Notes under the pieces: model-generated
What the model saw: only the letters and a program-made list of their open reading frames with translations
The model's database searches: none
Told to the model about the DNA's origin: nothing
Position numbers and translations under genes: made by a program
In this document: positions 53,901 through 61,162 of the stretch, one piece after another
How positions within the stretch are numbered: the first letter of the stretch is position 1
How the letters are laid out: every line of letters starts with the position of its first letter
NCBI RefSeq assembly: GCF_000729995.1
Contig: NZ_JNFG01000018.1
Span: 124,001 to 188,000 of the forward strand
Reading direction: 5' to 3'
Length of the DNA stretch: 64,000 nucleotides
From: Caballeronia sordidicola
GTDB lineage: Bacteria; Pseudomonadota; Gammaproteobacteria; Burkholderiales; Burkholderiaceae

Positions 53901-54112
53901 CGATGATCATCGGCATGGCGCCGATGGCCCTCGCGATGGGCGAAGGCGGCGAACAGAATGCACCGCTTGGCCGCGCCGTGATCGGCGGCCTGATTTTCGC
54001 TACCACCGCGTCGCTGCTCCTGGTCCCGGTGATCTTCTGCATCATTCACTCGCGCCCTGGCCGCGCGGTTGCCCCGACACCCGTGACGGGAGGTCCTGCT
54101 CATGTCGTCTGA
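50921..54112 (+). CDS. RND efflux permease
   Basis: A 1063-residue inner-membrane transporter, twelve hydrophobic segments and two large periplasmic loops. N-terminal helix PYTFVVLAILILIIGPLSAIRTPTDIFPDI; the proton relay Asp pair is in GILVDDATVTIENI; second-half helices FAGMLFGLLGAVVLIYLIVVVNF. It is related to the HAE-1/AcrB class and MdtB-like drug exporters. The adaptor gene overlaps it by eleven bases, with the outer-membrane gene after that. The order permease-adaptor-outer channel is unusual compared with adaptor-first operons. The substrate is unknown. Confidence 0.9.
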   Translation: MLGLVRIALRRPYTFVVLAILILIIGPLSAIRTPTDIFPDIRIPVISVVWQYTGLPPDQMVGRITSPFERSLTTTVNDIQHIEAESVNGFGIIKIFFQPGVNISNANAQVTAVSQTQLRQLPPGTTPPLILNYNASTVPIIQLALSGKGLTEQNLGDLGLNQLRPALVTVAGASIPYPFGGKSRQIQIDIDPTALQARGLSAQDVANALAAQNLLTPIGTEKIGDHEYTLQLNNAPFALKALGDLPIKAVNGTTLYIHDVANVRDGSPPQTNIVHVDGKRSVLMSVLKNGSVSTLGIIAGIKQHVLDAKASLPDALQIAPIGDQSLFVRAAISGVAREGVIAAALTSLMILLFLGSWRSTVIIATSIPLAILGSIATLSALGETLNIMTLGGLALAVGILVDDATVTIENINWHLEQGKQVEEAILDGAAQIVTPAFVALLCICIVFVPMFFLDGVARFLFVPMAEAVIFAMVASFILSRTLVPTMAKYLLHPHNLDEDAHAKKRPGPLGRFQQGFERRFEKIRSGYHGLLELALNHRAPFVSCFLGFVLISFALVPLLGRNFFPDVDAGQILLHVRAPVGVRVEKTAQIFADVEGSIRQMIPSSELATMVDNIGLPVSGINLAYNNTGTIGSQDGDIQIALNEDHRPTAEYVRQMREKLPRLYPGVTFSFPPADIISQILNFGSPAPVDLQVRGNNLPANFAYANRLLREIRQIPGVVDARIQQAQNSPTFNVDVDRTRAQLLGINERDVTNSLVVNLAGSSQVAPTFWLNNVNGVSYPIVMQTPQYTLDSLASLQNLPITSSLQSSGQILGGLATVQRTNTNAVVSQYNIQPMVEIFATTQDRDLGAVASDIQRVVKNNAATLPKGSSIALLGQVQTMNSAFAGMLFGLLGAVVLIYLIVVVNFQSWADPFVIVTALPAALAGIVWMLFATHTTLSVPALTGAIMCMGVATANSILVVSFCRERLAVHGDPFKAALEAGFTRFRPVLMTALSMIIGMAPMALAMGEGGEQNAPLGRAVIGGLIFATTASLLLVPVIFCIIHSRPGRAVAPTPVTGGPAHVV

Positions 54113-55286
54113 ACCTGTTGTGAATAATGAACCCGTGCCGCGCCGTCGACTTGTCGTGATCGGCGTGGTGGGTATCGCGGTTGCCGTGCTCGTGGTCGCT
54201 GCCGGCGTCACGCTGCGCGCGGTCGATGCCCGCAACCTCAAGACCTGGACCAACGCGCAGGTCGTCCCGACCGTCAACGTGATCCATCCGGTCAGCGCGG
54301 CAAATGGTCCGACGCTTGACCTGCCGTCGCATCTCGAAGCGTATTCACGCGCGCCGATCTTCGCGCGCGTCAGCGGTTATCTGAAGTCGTGGAATGTGGA
54401 TATCGGCGCACCGGTGAAAGCCGGGCAACTGCTCGCGGTGATCGAGTCGCCCGAGCTCGACCAGCAATTGTTGCAAGCCCGTGCGGACCTCGCCAGCGCG
54501 CAAGCCAATTCGGCACTCGCGGGTACGACCGCGAAACGCTGGCAGGCACTGCTCGGCACGGATTCCGTCGCCCAGCAGGAAGTCGATGAGCGCACCGGCG
54601 ACTACACGGCCAAGAAAGCCACCGTGGCGGCCGCGCAGGCCAACGTGGATCGTTTGCTCGCCACCAAGGGCTTCGAGCGCATCGTGGCGCCGTTTGACGG
54701 CGTGGTGACCGCGCGGGACACGGATGTCGGCGCGCTGATCAATGCGGGCAGCGGCGGCGTCGGACAGGAGTTGTTCACCGTCTCCGACGTGAAGCAGTTG
54801 CGCGTGTATGTCCAGGTGCCGCAGAGCTACGCCCCCGATGTCCGCAGCGGCACGACAGCAACGCTTTCCGTGCCGGAATATCCGGGCCAGCGTTTCGCTG
54901 CGCGCGTGATTGCATCGGCGGATTCGGTCAGCGCATCGTCGGGGACCACGCTGGTTCAATTGCTCGTCGATAACGCCGACGGCAAGCTCTTGCCGGGTGG
55001 GTTTGCCAGCCTGCAATTCAAGCTGCCGGTGCAGGCAAATGCGGTCCGGGTTCCCGCCAGCGCACTGGTATTCGACGCGCGCGGCCTGACGGTCGCAACC
55101 CTTGGTGCAAACAGCCAGGTCGTCTTCAAGAAGGTGACGATCAATCGCGATTTCGGCGACTCGGTCGAGATTGGCTCGGGGCTCGTCGCGAGCGATAACG
55201 TGATCGATACGCCGCCGGATGGTCTCGTTGACGGCGATCACGTGCAAGCCGCCAGCACCGACAAGAAGGTGGCCGCCAATGGCTAG
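54102..55286 (+). CDS. RND efflux periplasmic adaptor
   Basis: A 394-residue membrane-fusion protein with one N-terminal helix (LVVIGVVGIAVAVLVVAAGVTL), lipoyl/barrel-sandwich motifs (IGAPVKAGQLLAVIESPELDQQLLQ), an alpha-hairpin (QARADLASAQANSALAGTTAKRW) and a beta-barrel domain (TVSDVKQLRVYVQVPQSYA). Links permease to outer channel. Starts eleven bases before the permease stop. Confidence 0.9.
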   Translation: MSSEPVVNNEPVPRRRLVVIGVVGIAVAVLVVAAGVTLRAVDARNLKTWTNAQVVPTVNVIHPVSAANGPTLDLPSHLEAYSRAPIFARVSGYLKSWNVDIGAPVKAGQLLAVIESPELDQQLLQARADLASAQANSALAGTTAKRWQALLGTDSVAQQEVDERTGDYTAKKATVAAAQANVDRLLATKGFERIVAPFDGVVTARDTDVGALINAGSGGVGQELFTVSDVKQLRVYVQVPQSYAPDVRSGTTATLSVPEYPGQRFAARVIASADSVSASSGTTLVQLLVDNADGKLLPGGFASLQFKLPVQANAVRVPASALVFDARGLTVATLGANSQVVFKKVTINRDFGDSVEIGSGLVASDNVIDTPPDGLVDGDHVQAASTDKKVAANG

Positions 55287-56754
55287 GAGGCTTAGGTTAG
55301 GTGTCCCGGCGCTGCTGGCCGGCACCATCGCACTGGCGGCCTGCTCGCTCGCGCCGGACTACAAGGTGCCTGCAACGCCTGTCGTCGCGCAATATCACAC
55401 GGTCGGGCCGTGGATCAGCGCGCAGCCCGCCGATCAGTTGGATCGGGCCGGCTGGTGGAAGATGTATAACGACGCTCAACTCGACGATCTCGAGATACGC
55501 CTGCTCGCAAACAACACGGATCTTGAAGCGGCCTTCGCGCACTACCGGCAGGCGCAGGCGTTCGTGGATCAGGTTTCAGCCGGACTGTTCCCGAAGATCA
55601 GTGCGAACGCCGTTCCGCAACGCGACCGGCAGTCGTACCGGCGGCCCTTGCGCGTGGGCGGCCCCAACGATTACAACTCCGCCACGCTCGGCGGCGAGAT
55701 CGATTACGACCTCGACCTGTGGGGCCGCGTGCGGGACTCCGTGGTGGCGGGCAAGGACGAGGCGCAAGCATCGAAAGCCGATCTTGCATCGGTGCAACTG
55801 AGCCTGCAGATCCAGCTCGCCGATAGCTTCATCCGCCTGCGCGGCCTTGATCAGCAGACGAAGTTGCTCAACGACACGGTTGCGGCCTTCGCACGCGCGC
55901 TGCAACTCACGCAAACGCTGCATGGGGGAGGACTTGTTTCAGGGCTCGATGTATCGCGTGCACAGACGCAGTTGTCATCGGCGAAATCGCAGTTGTCGCA
56001 GAACCTCGCGCAGCGCGCGTTGATCGAACATGCAATCGCGGAACTGGTTGGCGCGGCTGCGTCCGAGTTCAGTTTGCAAGAGCAAACCGCCGATATCACC
56101 TTACCTGTGATTCCGACCGGCTTGCCCTCGACCTTGTTGCAGCGGCGCCCCGACATTGCCGCGGCCGAGCGCCGCGTGGCAGAAGCCAATGCGAAGATCG
56201 GGGTAGCGCGCGCCGCCTACTTCCCTTCCATCACGCTCAGCGCGCAAGCTGGATTTCAGAGCTCCGCTTATGCGAATCTGATTAGTGCTCCAACGTTGTT
56301 CTGGGCAATCGGTCCGCAACTCGTGCAATACGTCTTCGATGGCGGCTTGCGCCGCGCACAACTCGATTCGGCGAAAGCGGCGACCGATGAAGCCGGCGCG
56401 CGTTATCGGGGTGTCGTGTTGTCGGCGTTCCAGCAAATAGAGGACAACCTGTCGCTGCTGCAGGACTTGGGCACGGCGCTCGAACAACAACGCGATGCCA
56501 GCAACTCGGCGCAGTATTCCGTCGATCTGGCGCTGCACCGGTATCGGCAAGGCGCTGTAGGTTATCTCGATGTCGTGCAGGCGCAGACTGCCGCGCTCGA
56601 CGCTCAGCGGGGCGTCCTCGATATCCAGACACGTCAGCTAAGCGCGAACGTGCAATTGATCAAGGCGCTGGGCGGCGGCTGGTCGAGCGAAGAGCTCGCG
56701 AGCACGGCGGCAGCGCCGGTGCTAGTCGCTGCTGGTGAGAAACCGAAGGAATAG
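55279..56754 (+). CDS. Outer-membrane efflux lipoprotein, NodT type
   Basis: A 491-residue TolC-family channel. Lipobox LAACSLAPDYKVP; two repeats of the family with the LLANNTDLEAAFAHYRQAQAFVDQVSAGLFPKI and RRPDIAAAERRVAEANAKIGVARAAYFPSITL motifs. ATG at 55279 overlaps the adaptor by eight bases; a longer in-frame start would place the lipobox inside. Confidence 0.9.
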   Translation: MARRLRLGVPALLAGTIALAACSLAPDYKVPATPVVAQYHTVGPWISAQPADQLDRAGWWKMYNDAQLDDLEIRLLANNTDLEAAFAHYRQAQAFVDQVSAGLFPKISANAVPQRDRQSYRRPLRVGGPNDYNSATLGGEIDYDLDLWGRVRDSVVAGKDEAQASKADLASVQLSLQIQLADSFIRLRGLDQQTKLLNDTVAAFARALQLTQTLHGGGLVSGLDVSRAQTQLSSAKSQLSQNLAQRALIEHAIAELVGAAASEFSLQEQTADITLPVIPTGLPSTLLQRRPDIAAAERRVAEANAKIGVARAAYFPSITLSAQAGFQSSAYANLISAPTLFWAIGPQLVQYVFDGGLRRAQLDSAKAATDEAGARYRGVVLSAFQQIEDNLSLLQDLGTALEQQRDASNSAQYSVDLALHRYRQGAVGYLDVVQAQTAALDAQRGVLDIQTRQLSANVQLIKALGGGWSSEELASTAAAPVLVAAGEKPKE

Positions 56755-56898
56755 TGCCTGTCGCCGAGTGCGCGAACCGCGCGCCTCGCCGCGCGCAGGA
56801 TATCCGGGAAGCCGGCTTCGCCCGGTAGGACCGCTTCTCGGCGCCCGTACCAGGGTCGAATCGCGGGGAGAGTGGCAAATAAGCCTCCCGCTCAGCGC

Positions 56899-58287
56899 CT
56901 AGTCGCCGTAGAAATTCTGCGCACCGGCAAAATTCTCGAACTTCGTATATTGACCCTGGAACGTGAGACGAATGGGACCAATCGGACCATTACGCTGCTT
57001 GCCGATAATGATCTCGGCCGTGCCTTTATCCGGGCTATCCGGGTTATAAACTTCGTCGCGATAAATGAACAGAATCACGTCCGCGTCCTGTTCGATAGCG
57101 CCGGATTCTCGCAGATCGGACATGATCGGGCGTTTGTTCGGACGTTGCTCCAACCCGCGGTTCAACTGCGATAGCGCCATCACGGGAACATCGAGTTCCT
57201 TGGCGAGACTTTTGAGCGAACGCGAGATTTCCGAAATTTCGGTCGCCCGGTTTTCCCCGGCAGAACCGGAGCCGGACATGAGCTGCAAATAATCCACAAT
57301 GATCAGGCCCAGCTTGCCGCATTGCCGCGCGAGGCGCCGCGAGCGCGAGCGCAGTTCCATCGGATTCAGACCACCCGTCTCATCGATAAAAATCTGCGCC
57401 TCGCTCATTTTCTGCACGGCATGAGTGAGCTTCGGCCAGTCCTCGTCGGTGAGACGGCCGGTACGCATCCTGTGCTGATCGAGGCGGCCCACTGAGCCCA
57501 ACATACGCATGGTGAGTTGCGTGCCCGGCATTTCCATGGAGAACACGGCCACTGGAAGGCCATATTCAACAGCCACGTATTCGCCGATATTCATCGAGAA
57601 CGCGGTTTTACCCATCGACGGCCGGCCCGCCACGATGATCAATTCACCGCCATGCATGCCCGACGTCATGCGGTCCAGATCGACAAAACCTGTCGGCGTA
57701 CCGGTCACGTCGCTTGGATTCGCCGTGTGATACAGCGTGTCGATACGCTCGACCACCTGCGTCAGCAACGGCCCGATCTCGAGAAAACCCTGCGTGCCGC
57801 GCGCGCCGCTTTCCGCGATCGAGAACACCTTCGCCTCGGCCTCATCCAGCAACTGGCGCACTTCCTTGCCTTGCGGATTGAAGGCATCGGCGGAAATTTC
57901 ATCCGCGACTGACACCAGACGGCGCAACACCGCCCGATCCCGGACGATTTCCGCATACCGGCGAATATTCGCGGCGCTCGGCGTGTTCTGCGCGAGTGCG
58001 TTCAGGTACGCCAGGCCACCCACTTCCTCGGCCTTGCCGGTGTTCGTCAGCGCCTCGTAGACGGTGATCACGTCGGCCGGGCGCGTGGTCGCAATCAGCT
58101 TGCCGATCGCCTCATAAATGATCCGATGGTCGTAGCGGTAGAAATCGCCGTGCGACATCACATCCGCAATACGGTCCCATGCGGCGTTATCCAGCAGCAA
58201 GCCGCCAATGACGGACTGCTCGGCTTCGATGGAATGCGGCGGGACCTTCAGCGCATCCAGTTGGGGATCTTTCGACGGTGCGTTCAT
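56899..58287 (-). CDS. dnaB: Replicative DNA helicase DnaB
   Basis: A 462-residue hexameric helicase. N-terminal domain with PPHSIEAEQSVIGGLLLDN; RecA-like core with Walker A GRPSMGKTAFSM, LIIVDYLQLMSG (Walker B), and C-terminal DVILFIYRDEVYNPDSPDKGTAEIIIGKQRNGPIG. Follows rplI after a strong terminator, as common in this gene order. Confidence 0.97.
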   Translation of the reverse strand: MNAPSKDPQLDALKVPPHSIEAEQSVIGGLLLDNAAWDRIADVMSHGDFYRYDHRIIYEAIGKLIATTRPADVITVYEALTNTGKAEEVGGLAYLNALAQNTPSAANIRRYAEIVRDRAVLRRLVSVADEISADAFNPQGKEVRQLLDEAEAKVFSIAESGARGTQGFLEIGPLLTQVVERIDTLYHTANPSDVTGTPTGFVDLDRMTSGMHGGELIIVAGRPSMGKTAFSMNIGEYVAVEYGLPVAVFSMEMPGTQLTMRMLGSVGRLDQHRMRTGRLTDEDWPKLTHAVQKMSEAQIFIDETGGLNPMELRSRSRRLARQCGKLGLIIVDYLQLMSGSGSAGENRATEISEISRSLKSLAKELDVPVMALSQLNRGLEQRPNKRPIMSDLRESGAIEQDADVILFIYRDEVYNPDSPDKGTAEIIIGKQRNGPIGPIRLTFQGQYTKFENFAGAQNFYGD

Positions 58288-58341
58288 GGGGAGGAATTAT
58301 CGGCGAAATGACGGAGCGAAGGGAGACGGAAAAACAAAAAA

Positions 58342-58367
58342 GGCGGGAACCGTTGAGGGTTCCCGCC
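58342..58367 (-). terminator. Terminator after rplI
   Basis: GGCGGGAACC and GGTTCCCGCC pair around GTTGAG; on the minus strand a run of T (58330-58341 is A-rich on plus) follows. It separates the ribosomal operon from dnaB. Confidence 0.9.
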
Positions 58368-58426
58368 CTTCTTTTACCGCATTACTTTTGGCCTCGCGCC
58401 AGGACTAAGCCCGGCGGACGAAACAC

Positions 58427-58882
58427 TTAAGCGTGTTCGCCGAGCACCGACACCGTCACGTCGACAACCACGTCGGTGTGCAGTGCAACCTGGACGGCGT
58501 GATCGCCAACCAGCTTCAGCGGGCCGTCGGCCAGACGCACTTGCGACTTTTCGACTTCAGCCAGGCCTTGCTTCTTCAGCGCTTCGGCGATGTCCGCGTT
58601 CGTCACCGAACCGAACAAACGACCGTCGACGCCAGCCTTTTGCGAGATCTGAACGGTTGCGCCGCTCAACTTTTCGCCCAAGGCCGTAGCCGCTGCCAGC
58701 TTTTGAGCAGCAACCTTTTCCAGGTCAGCACGGCGCACTTCGAATTCCGCGATTGCGTCCTTCGTTGCACGGCGGGCCTTCTTGCCCGGGATCAGGAAGT
58801 TACGTGCGTAACCGTCCTTGACACGAACGATGTCGCCCAGGTTGCCCAGGTTGACGACTTTTTCCAAAAGAATGATTTGCAT
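58427..58882 (-). CDS. rplI: 50S ribosomal protein L9
   Basis: A 151-residue L9: N-terminal rRNA-binding MQIILLEKVVNLGNLGDIVRVKDGYARNFLIPGKKA, long connecting helix and C-terminal domain. Fourth gene of the rpsF-priB-rpsR-rplI operon. Confidence 0.97.
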   Translation of the reverse strand: MQIILLEKVVNLGNLGDIVRVKDGYARNFLIPGKKARRATKDAIAEFEVRRADLEKVAAQKLAAATALGEKLSGATVQISQKAGVDGRLFGSVTNADIAEALKKQGLAEVEKSQVRLADGPLKLVGDHAVQVALHTDVVVDVTVSVLGEHA

Positions 58883-58910
58883 TTGGCTTTTTCCTTATTG
58901 CGTCGTCTGA

Positions 58911-59186
58911 TTAGGCCTTGTGCAGGTCGGTGTACGGCAGCAGCGCGAGAAAACGAGCGCGCTTGATAGCCGTATCGAGCTGACGTTGGTAGTGAGCCTT
59001 CGTTCCTGTCAGACGAGCCGGCGTGATCTTGCCGTTCTCACCAACGAAGTCCTTCAGCGTTTCCGTGTCCTTGTAGTCGATGGTCTCGACATTAGCCGCG
59101 GTGAAACGGCAGAACTTCTTGCGCTTGAAGAGCGGGTTTTGTTGCTGACGACGTTTGTCGAATTTCTTACCAGTCGGGCGGGGCAT
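58911..59186 (-). CDS. rpsR: 30S ribosomal protein S18
   Basis: A 91-residue S18 (FKRKKFCRFTAANVETIDYKDTETLKDFV). The ATG at 59186 gives the usual MPRPTGKKFDKRRQ. It lies just after priB. Confidence 0.97.
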   Translation of the reverse strand: MPRPTGKKFDKRRQQQNPLFKRKKFCRFTAANVETIDYKDTETLKDFVGENGKITPARLTGTKAHYQRQLDTAIKRARFLALLPYTDLHKA

Positions 59187-59188
59187 GT

Positions 59189-59488
59189 TCAGTCCTTTCC
59201 AATATCCTGCAATTCTGTGATGTGAAACACCAGGGTTCGCGCGTTGCGGCTTTTCTTCGCCATAAAGCCCGTGAAGAGCGTTTCTACGCCCATGACGAGG
59301 CCTTCCAGCTTGCCGCTCGCAGCACCGGCCGCGACCGCCGGGAGAGTCAATTCGATTTGGCGGGCAATGCCCGCTTCGACGACTTCCGTACGGTGATGCA
59401 ACGTGCAACTCGCTATGGGGACGCCGGCGGGGGTGTACCGCACCGGTTCTCGCTCCACAACGCTTGCTGTCAGTTGCAGCCGGTTCAC
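59189..59488 (-). CDS. priB: Primosomal replication protein N PriB
   Basis: A 99-residue OB-fold single-strand DNA-binding protein (MNRLQLTASVVEREPVRYTPAGVPIASCTLHH) that helps restart stalled forks with PriA. Located between rpsF and rpsR as in E. coli. Confidence 0.93.
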   Translation of the reverse strand: MNRLQLTASVVEREPVRYTPAGVPIASCTLHHRTEVVEAGIARQIELTLPAVAAGAASGKLEGLVMGVETLFTGFMAKKSRNARTLVFHITELQDIGKD

Positions 59489-59531
59489 TTGATTCCTGGT
59501 GACGCGACGACTTTAAAAGTCGCCTACTCGA

Positions 59532-59933
59532 TTAGTTTGCCTGCGAGCTTGCGGCCGGAGCTGCATGAGCTTCAGTCGACGGCTGGCTGGCCGCCTTCTT
59601 GGCTTCTTCGCGGTGAACTTCCTTCATCATCGGCGACGGGCCGGTTTCGGCCTTCTTCAGCTTGACGATGAGGTGACGCAGCACAGCGTCGTTGAACTTG
59701 AACGCGTGTTCCAGTTCTTCGAGCGTTTCCTGGCTGCATTCAATGTTCATGCACACGTAGTGAGCCTTCGCAAGCTTCTCGATCATGTAAGCCAGCTGAC
59801 GGCGGCCCCAATCTTCGATGCGATGGATCGAACCACCGTGAGTTGTGATCGTGGTCTTGTACCGTTCGATCATGGCGGGCACTTGCTCGCTCTGATCCGG
59901 ATGCACGATAAATACGATTTCGTAATGACGCAT
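59532..59933 (-). CDS. rpsF: 30S ribosomal protein S6
   Basis: A 133-residue S6 (MRHYEIVFIVHPDQSEQVPAMIERYK...) with a long acidic-Ala-rich C-terminal tail (AKKAASQPSTEAHAAPAASS). ATG at 59933 with AAGGAG upstream; the first gene of the operon. Confidence 0.96.
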   Translation of the reverse strand: MRHYEIVFIVHPDQSEQVPAMIERYKTTITTHGGSIHRIEDWGRRQLAYMIEKLAKAHYVCMNIECSQETLEELEHAFKFNDAVLRHLIVKLKKAETGPSPMMKEVHREEAKKAASQPSTEAHAAPAASSQAN

Positions 59934-59992
59934 TGTTACTCCTTGAGGATATAAAGCCACCCGGGCGTCGGACCGGTGCGGCAAGAGAGAAG
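59934..59992 (-). promoter_or_regulatory. rpsF leader with possible S6:S18-binding hairpin
   Basis: The leader contains GCCGCACC and GGTGGC arms (one bulged G) with a loop including TCCGACG. Bacterial S6 operons often carry an S6:S18-binding stem with a CCG bulge for autogenous control; the fit is partial. Confidence 0.4.
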
Positions 59993-59998
59993 CCAGCG

Positions 59999-60027
59999 AT
60001 TATAGCGAGATACGGCCGGCCACACAA
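59999..60027 (-). promoter_or_regulatory. Promoter of the rpsF operon
   Basis: On the minus strand TTGTGT (60027-60022) and TATAAT (60004-59999) are separated by 17 bases. Start near 59992. Confidence 0.7.
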
Positions 60028-60107
60028 CTGATTTACGCATTTCGCGTATTACTTCCGCTGTGTTTTCAATGGCTTAGCGCTTATGCGGGCCTGATAGGCC
60101 CGGAAAG

Positions 60108-61019
60108 TCACCGTTCACGGCTCCAATAATCCGGCTGCGCGTAGATTTTCTTCAAATAATCAATGAAGTAGCGCACTTTGGCCGGCACGTAGCGCTGCTG
60201 CGGATAGACCGCGAGGATGTCGTAATCGGGCAGCGCGAACTCGTCCAGGACGGTTTCCAGTTCGCCATTGGCCAATTGCCGCTGGATTTCCCAGGTCGAG
60301 CGCCAGCCCAGCCCATGACCTTCCGATACCCACCGGTGCAGCAATTCGCCGTCATTGCAATCCAGGTTGCCCGAAACCCGCACCGTCGCAAGTTTGCCGT
60401 TGCGACGGAAATACCAGCCGCGATTCTGGCCGCCTTGCAAATTGAACGCGAGACAGTTGTGGCGCGGCAGGTCATCGAGCGATTTCGGCTTGCCGTGCTT
60501 CTTGAAATACGCCGGTGTGCCGCAGACCACCCGGCGGTTATCGGAGAGCTTCACGGCAACGAAGTTCTGGTCGACCGCCCCGCCAATACGGATCGACAAG
60601 TCGTAACCCTCGCGGATCAGATCGGCTACACGGTCGTTCAGGTTGAACGACATCTGTAGCGCGGGTTTATCGACGAGAAAGCCCGGCGCGTGCGGCGCCA
60701 CGTGCATTCGGCCAAATGCCGCCGGCGCCGAGACGATCAGGTGGCCATCGACAGTGCGCTGGCCATCGGCGAGTTCGTCTTCCGCCTGATTCCAGTCCGC
60801 CAGCAGTCCACGGCAGCGCTCGAGGAACGCCGCGCCCTCCTCGCTTACCACTAGACGGCGCGTGGAGCGGTACATCAGCTTGACGCCCAGACGCTTCTCC
60901 AACGCATCAATACGCCGCCCCAAAATGACTGGCGACACCCCCTCCTCCAGCGCCGCCGCAGCCAGGCTGCCGGCCTCGGCGACCTTCACGAACGTCTCAA
61001 TCTGCCTGAAGCGGTCCAT
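60108..61019 (-). CDS. LysR-type transcriptional regulator
   Basis: A 303-residue regulator: N-terminal winged helix-turn-helix (MDRFRQIETFVKVAEAGSLAAAALEEGVSPVILGRRIDALEKRLG) and effector-binding domain. Divergent from gcl-hyi-glxR, so it probably controls these glyoxylate genes in response to an unknown metabolite. The ATG at 61019 has GGAGG; the frame before it is not used. Confidence 0.88.
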   Translation of the reverse strand: MDRFRQIETFVKVAEAGSLAAAALEEGVSPVILGRRIDALEKRLGVKLMYRSTRRLVVSEEGAAFLERCRGLLADWNQAEDELADGQRTVDGHLIVSAPAAFGRMHVAPHAPGFLVDKPALQMSFNLNDRVADLIREGYDLSIRIGGAVDQNFVAVKLSDNRRVVCGTPAYFKKHGKPKSLDDLPRHNCLAFNLQGGQNRGWYFRRNGKLATVRVSGNLDCNDGELLHRWVSEGHGLGWRSTWEIQRQLANGELETVLDEFALPDYDILAVYPQQRYVPAKVRYFIDYLKKIYAQPDYWSRER

Positions 61020-61037
61020 TTTTGGTGCCTCCGTTCC

Positions 61038-61080
61038 ATACTTTTTGTATCGGATCAAACGACTCTGGCTGATCTTATCA
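61038..61080. promoter_or_regulatory. Inverted repeats in the LysR/gcl divergent promoter
   Basis: ATAC-TTTTT-GTAT (61038-61050) and TGAT-CTT-ATCA (61070-61080) are perfect short inverted repeats in the 143-base divergent region. They are plausible regulator sites; they are not exact T-N11-A boxes. Confidence 0.4.
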
Positions 61081-61162
61081 ACACTCCGGCATACGCATAA
61101 AGTCCCATTAACGACATTGCGCAAGGGCGCGATGCAGCAGAACACAATGGAAGGAGACACTC

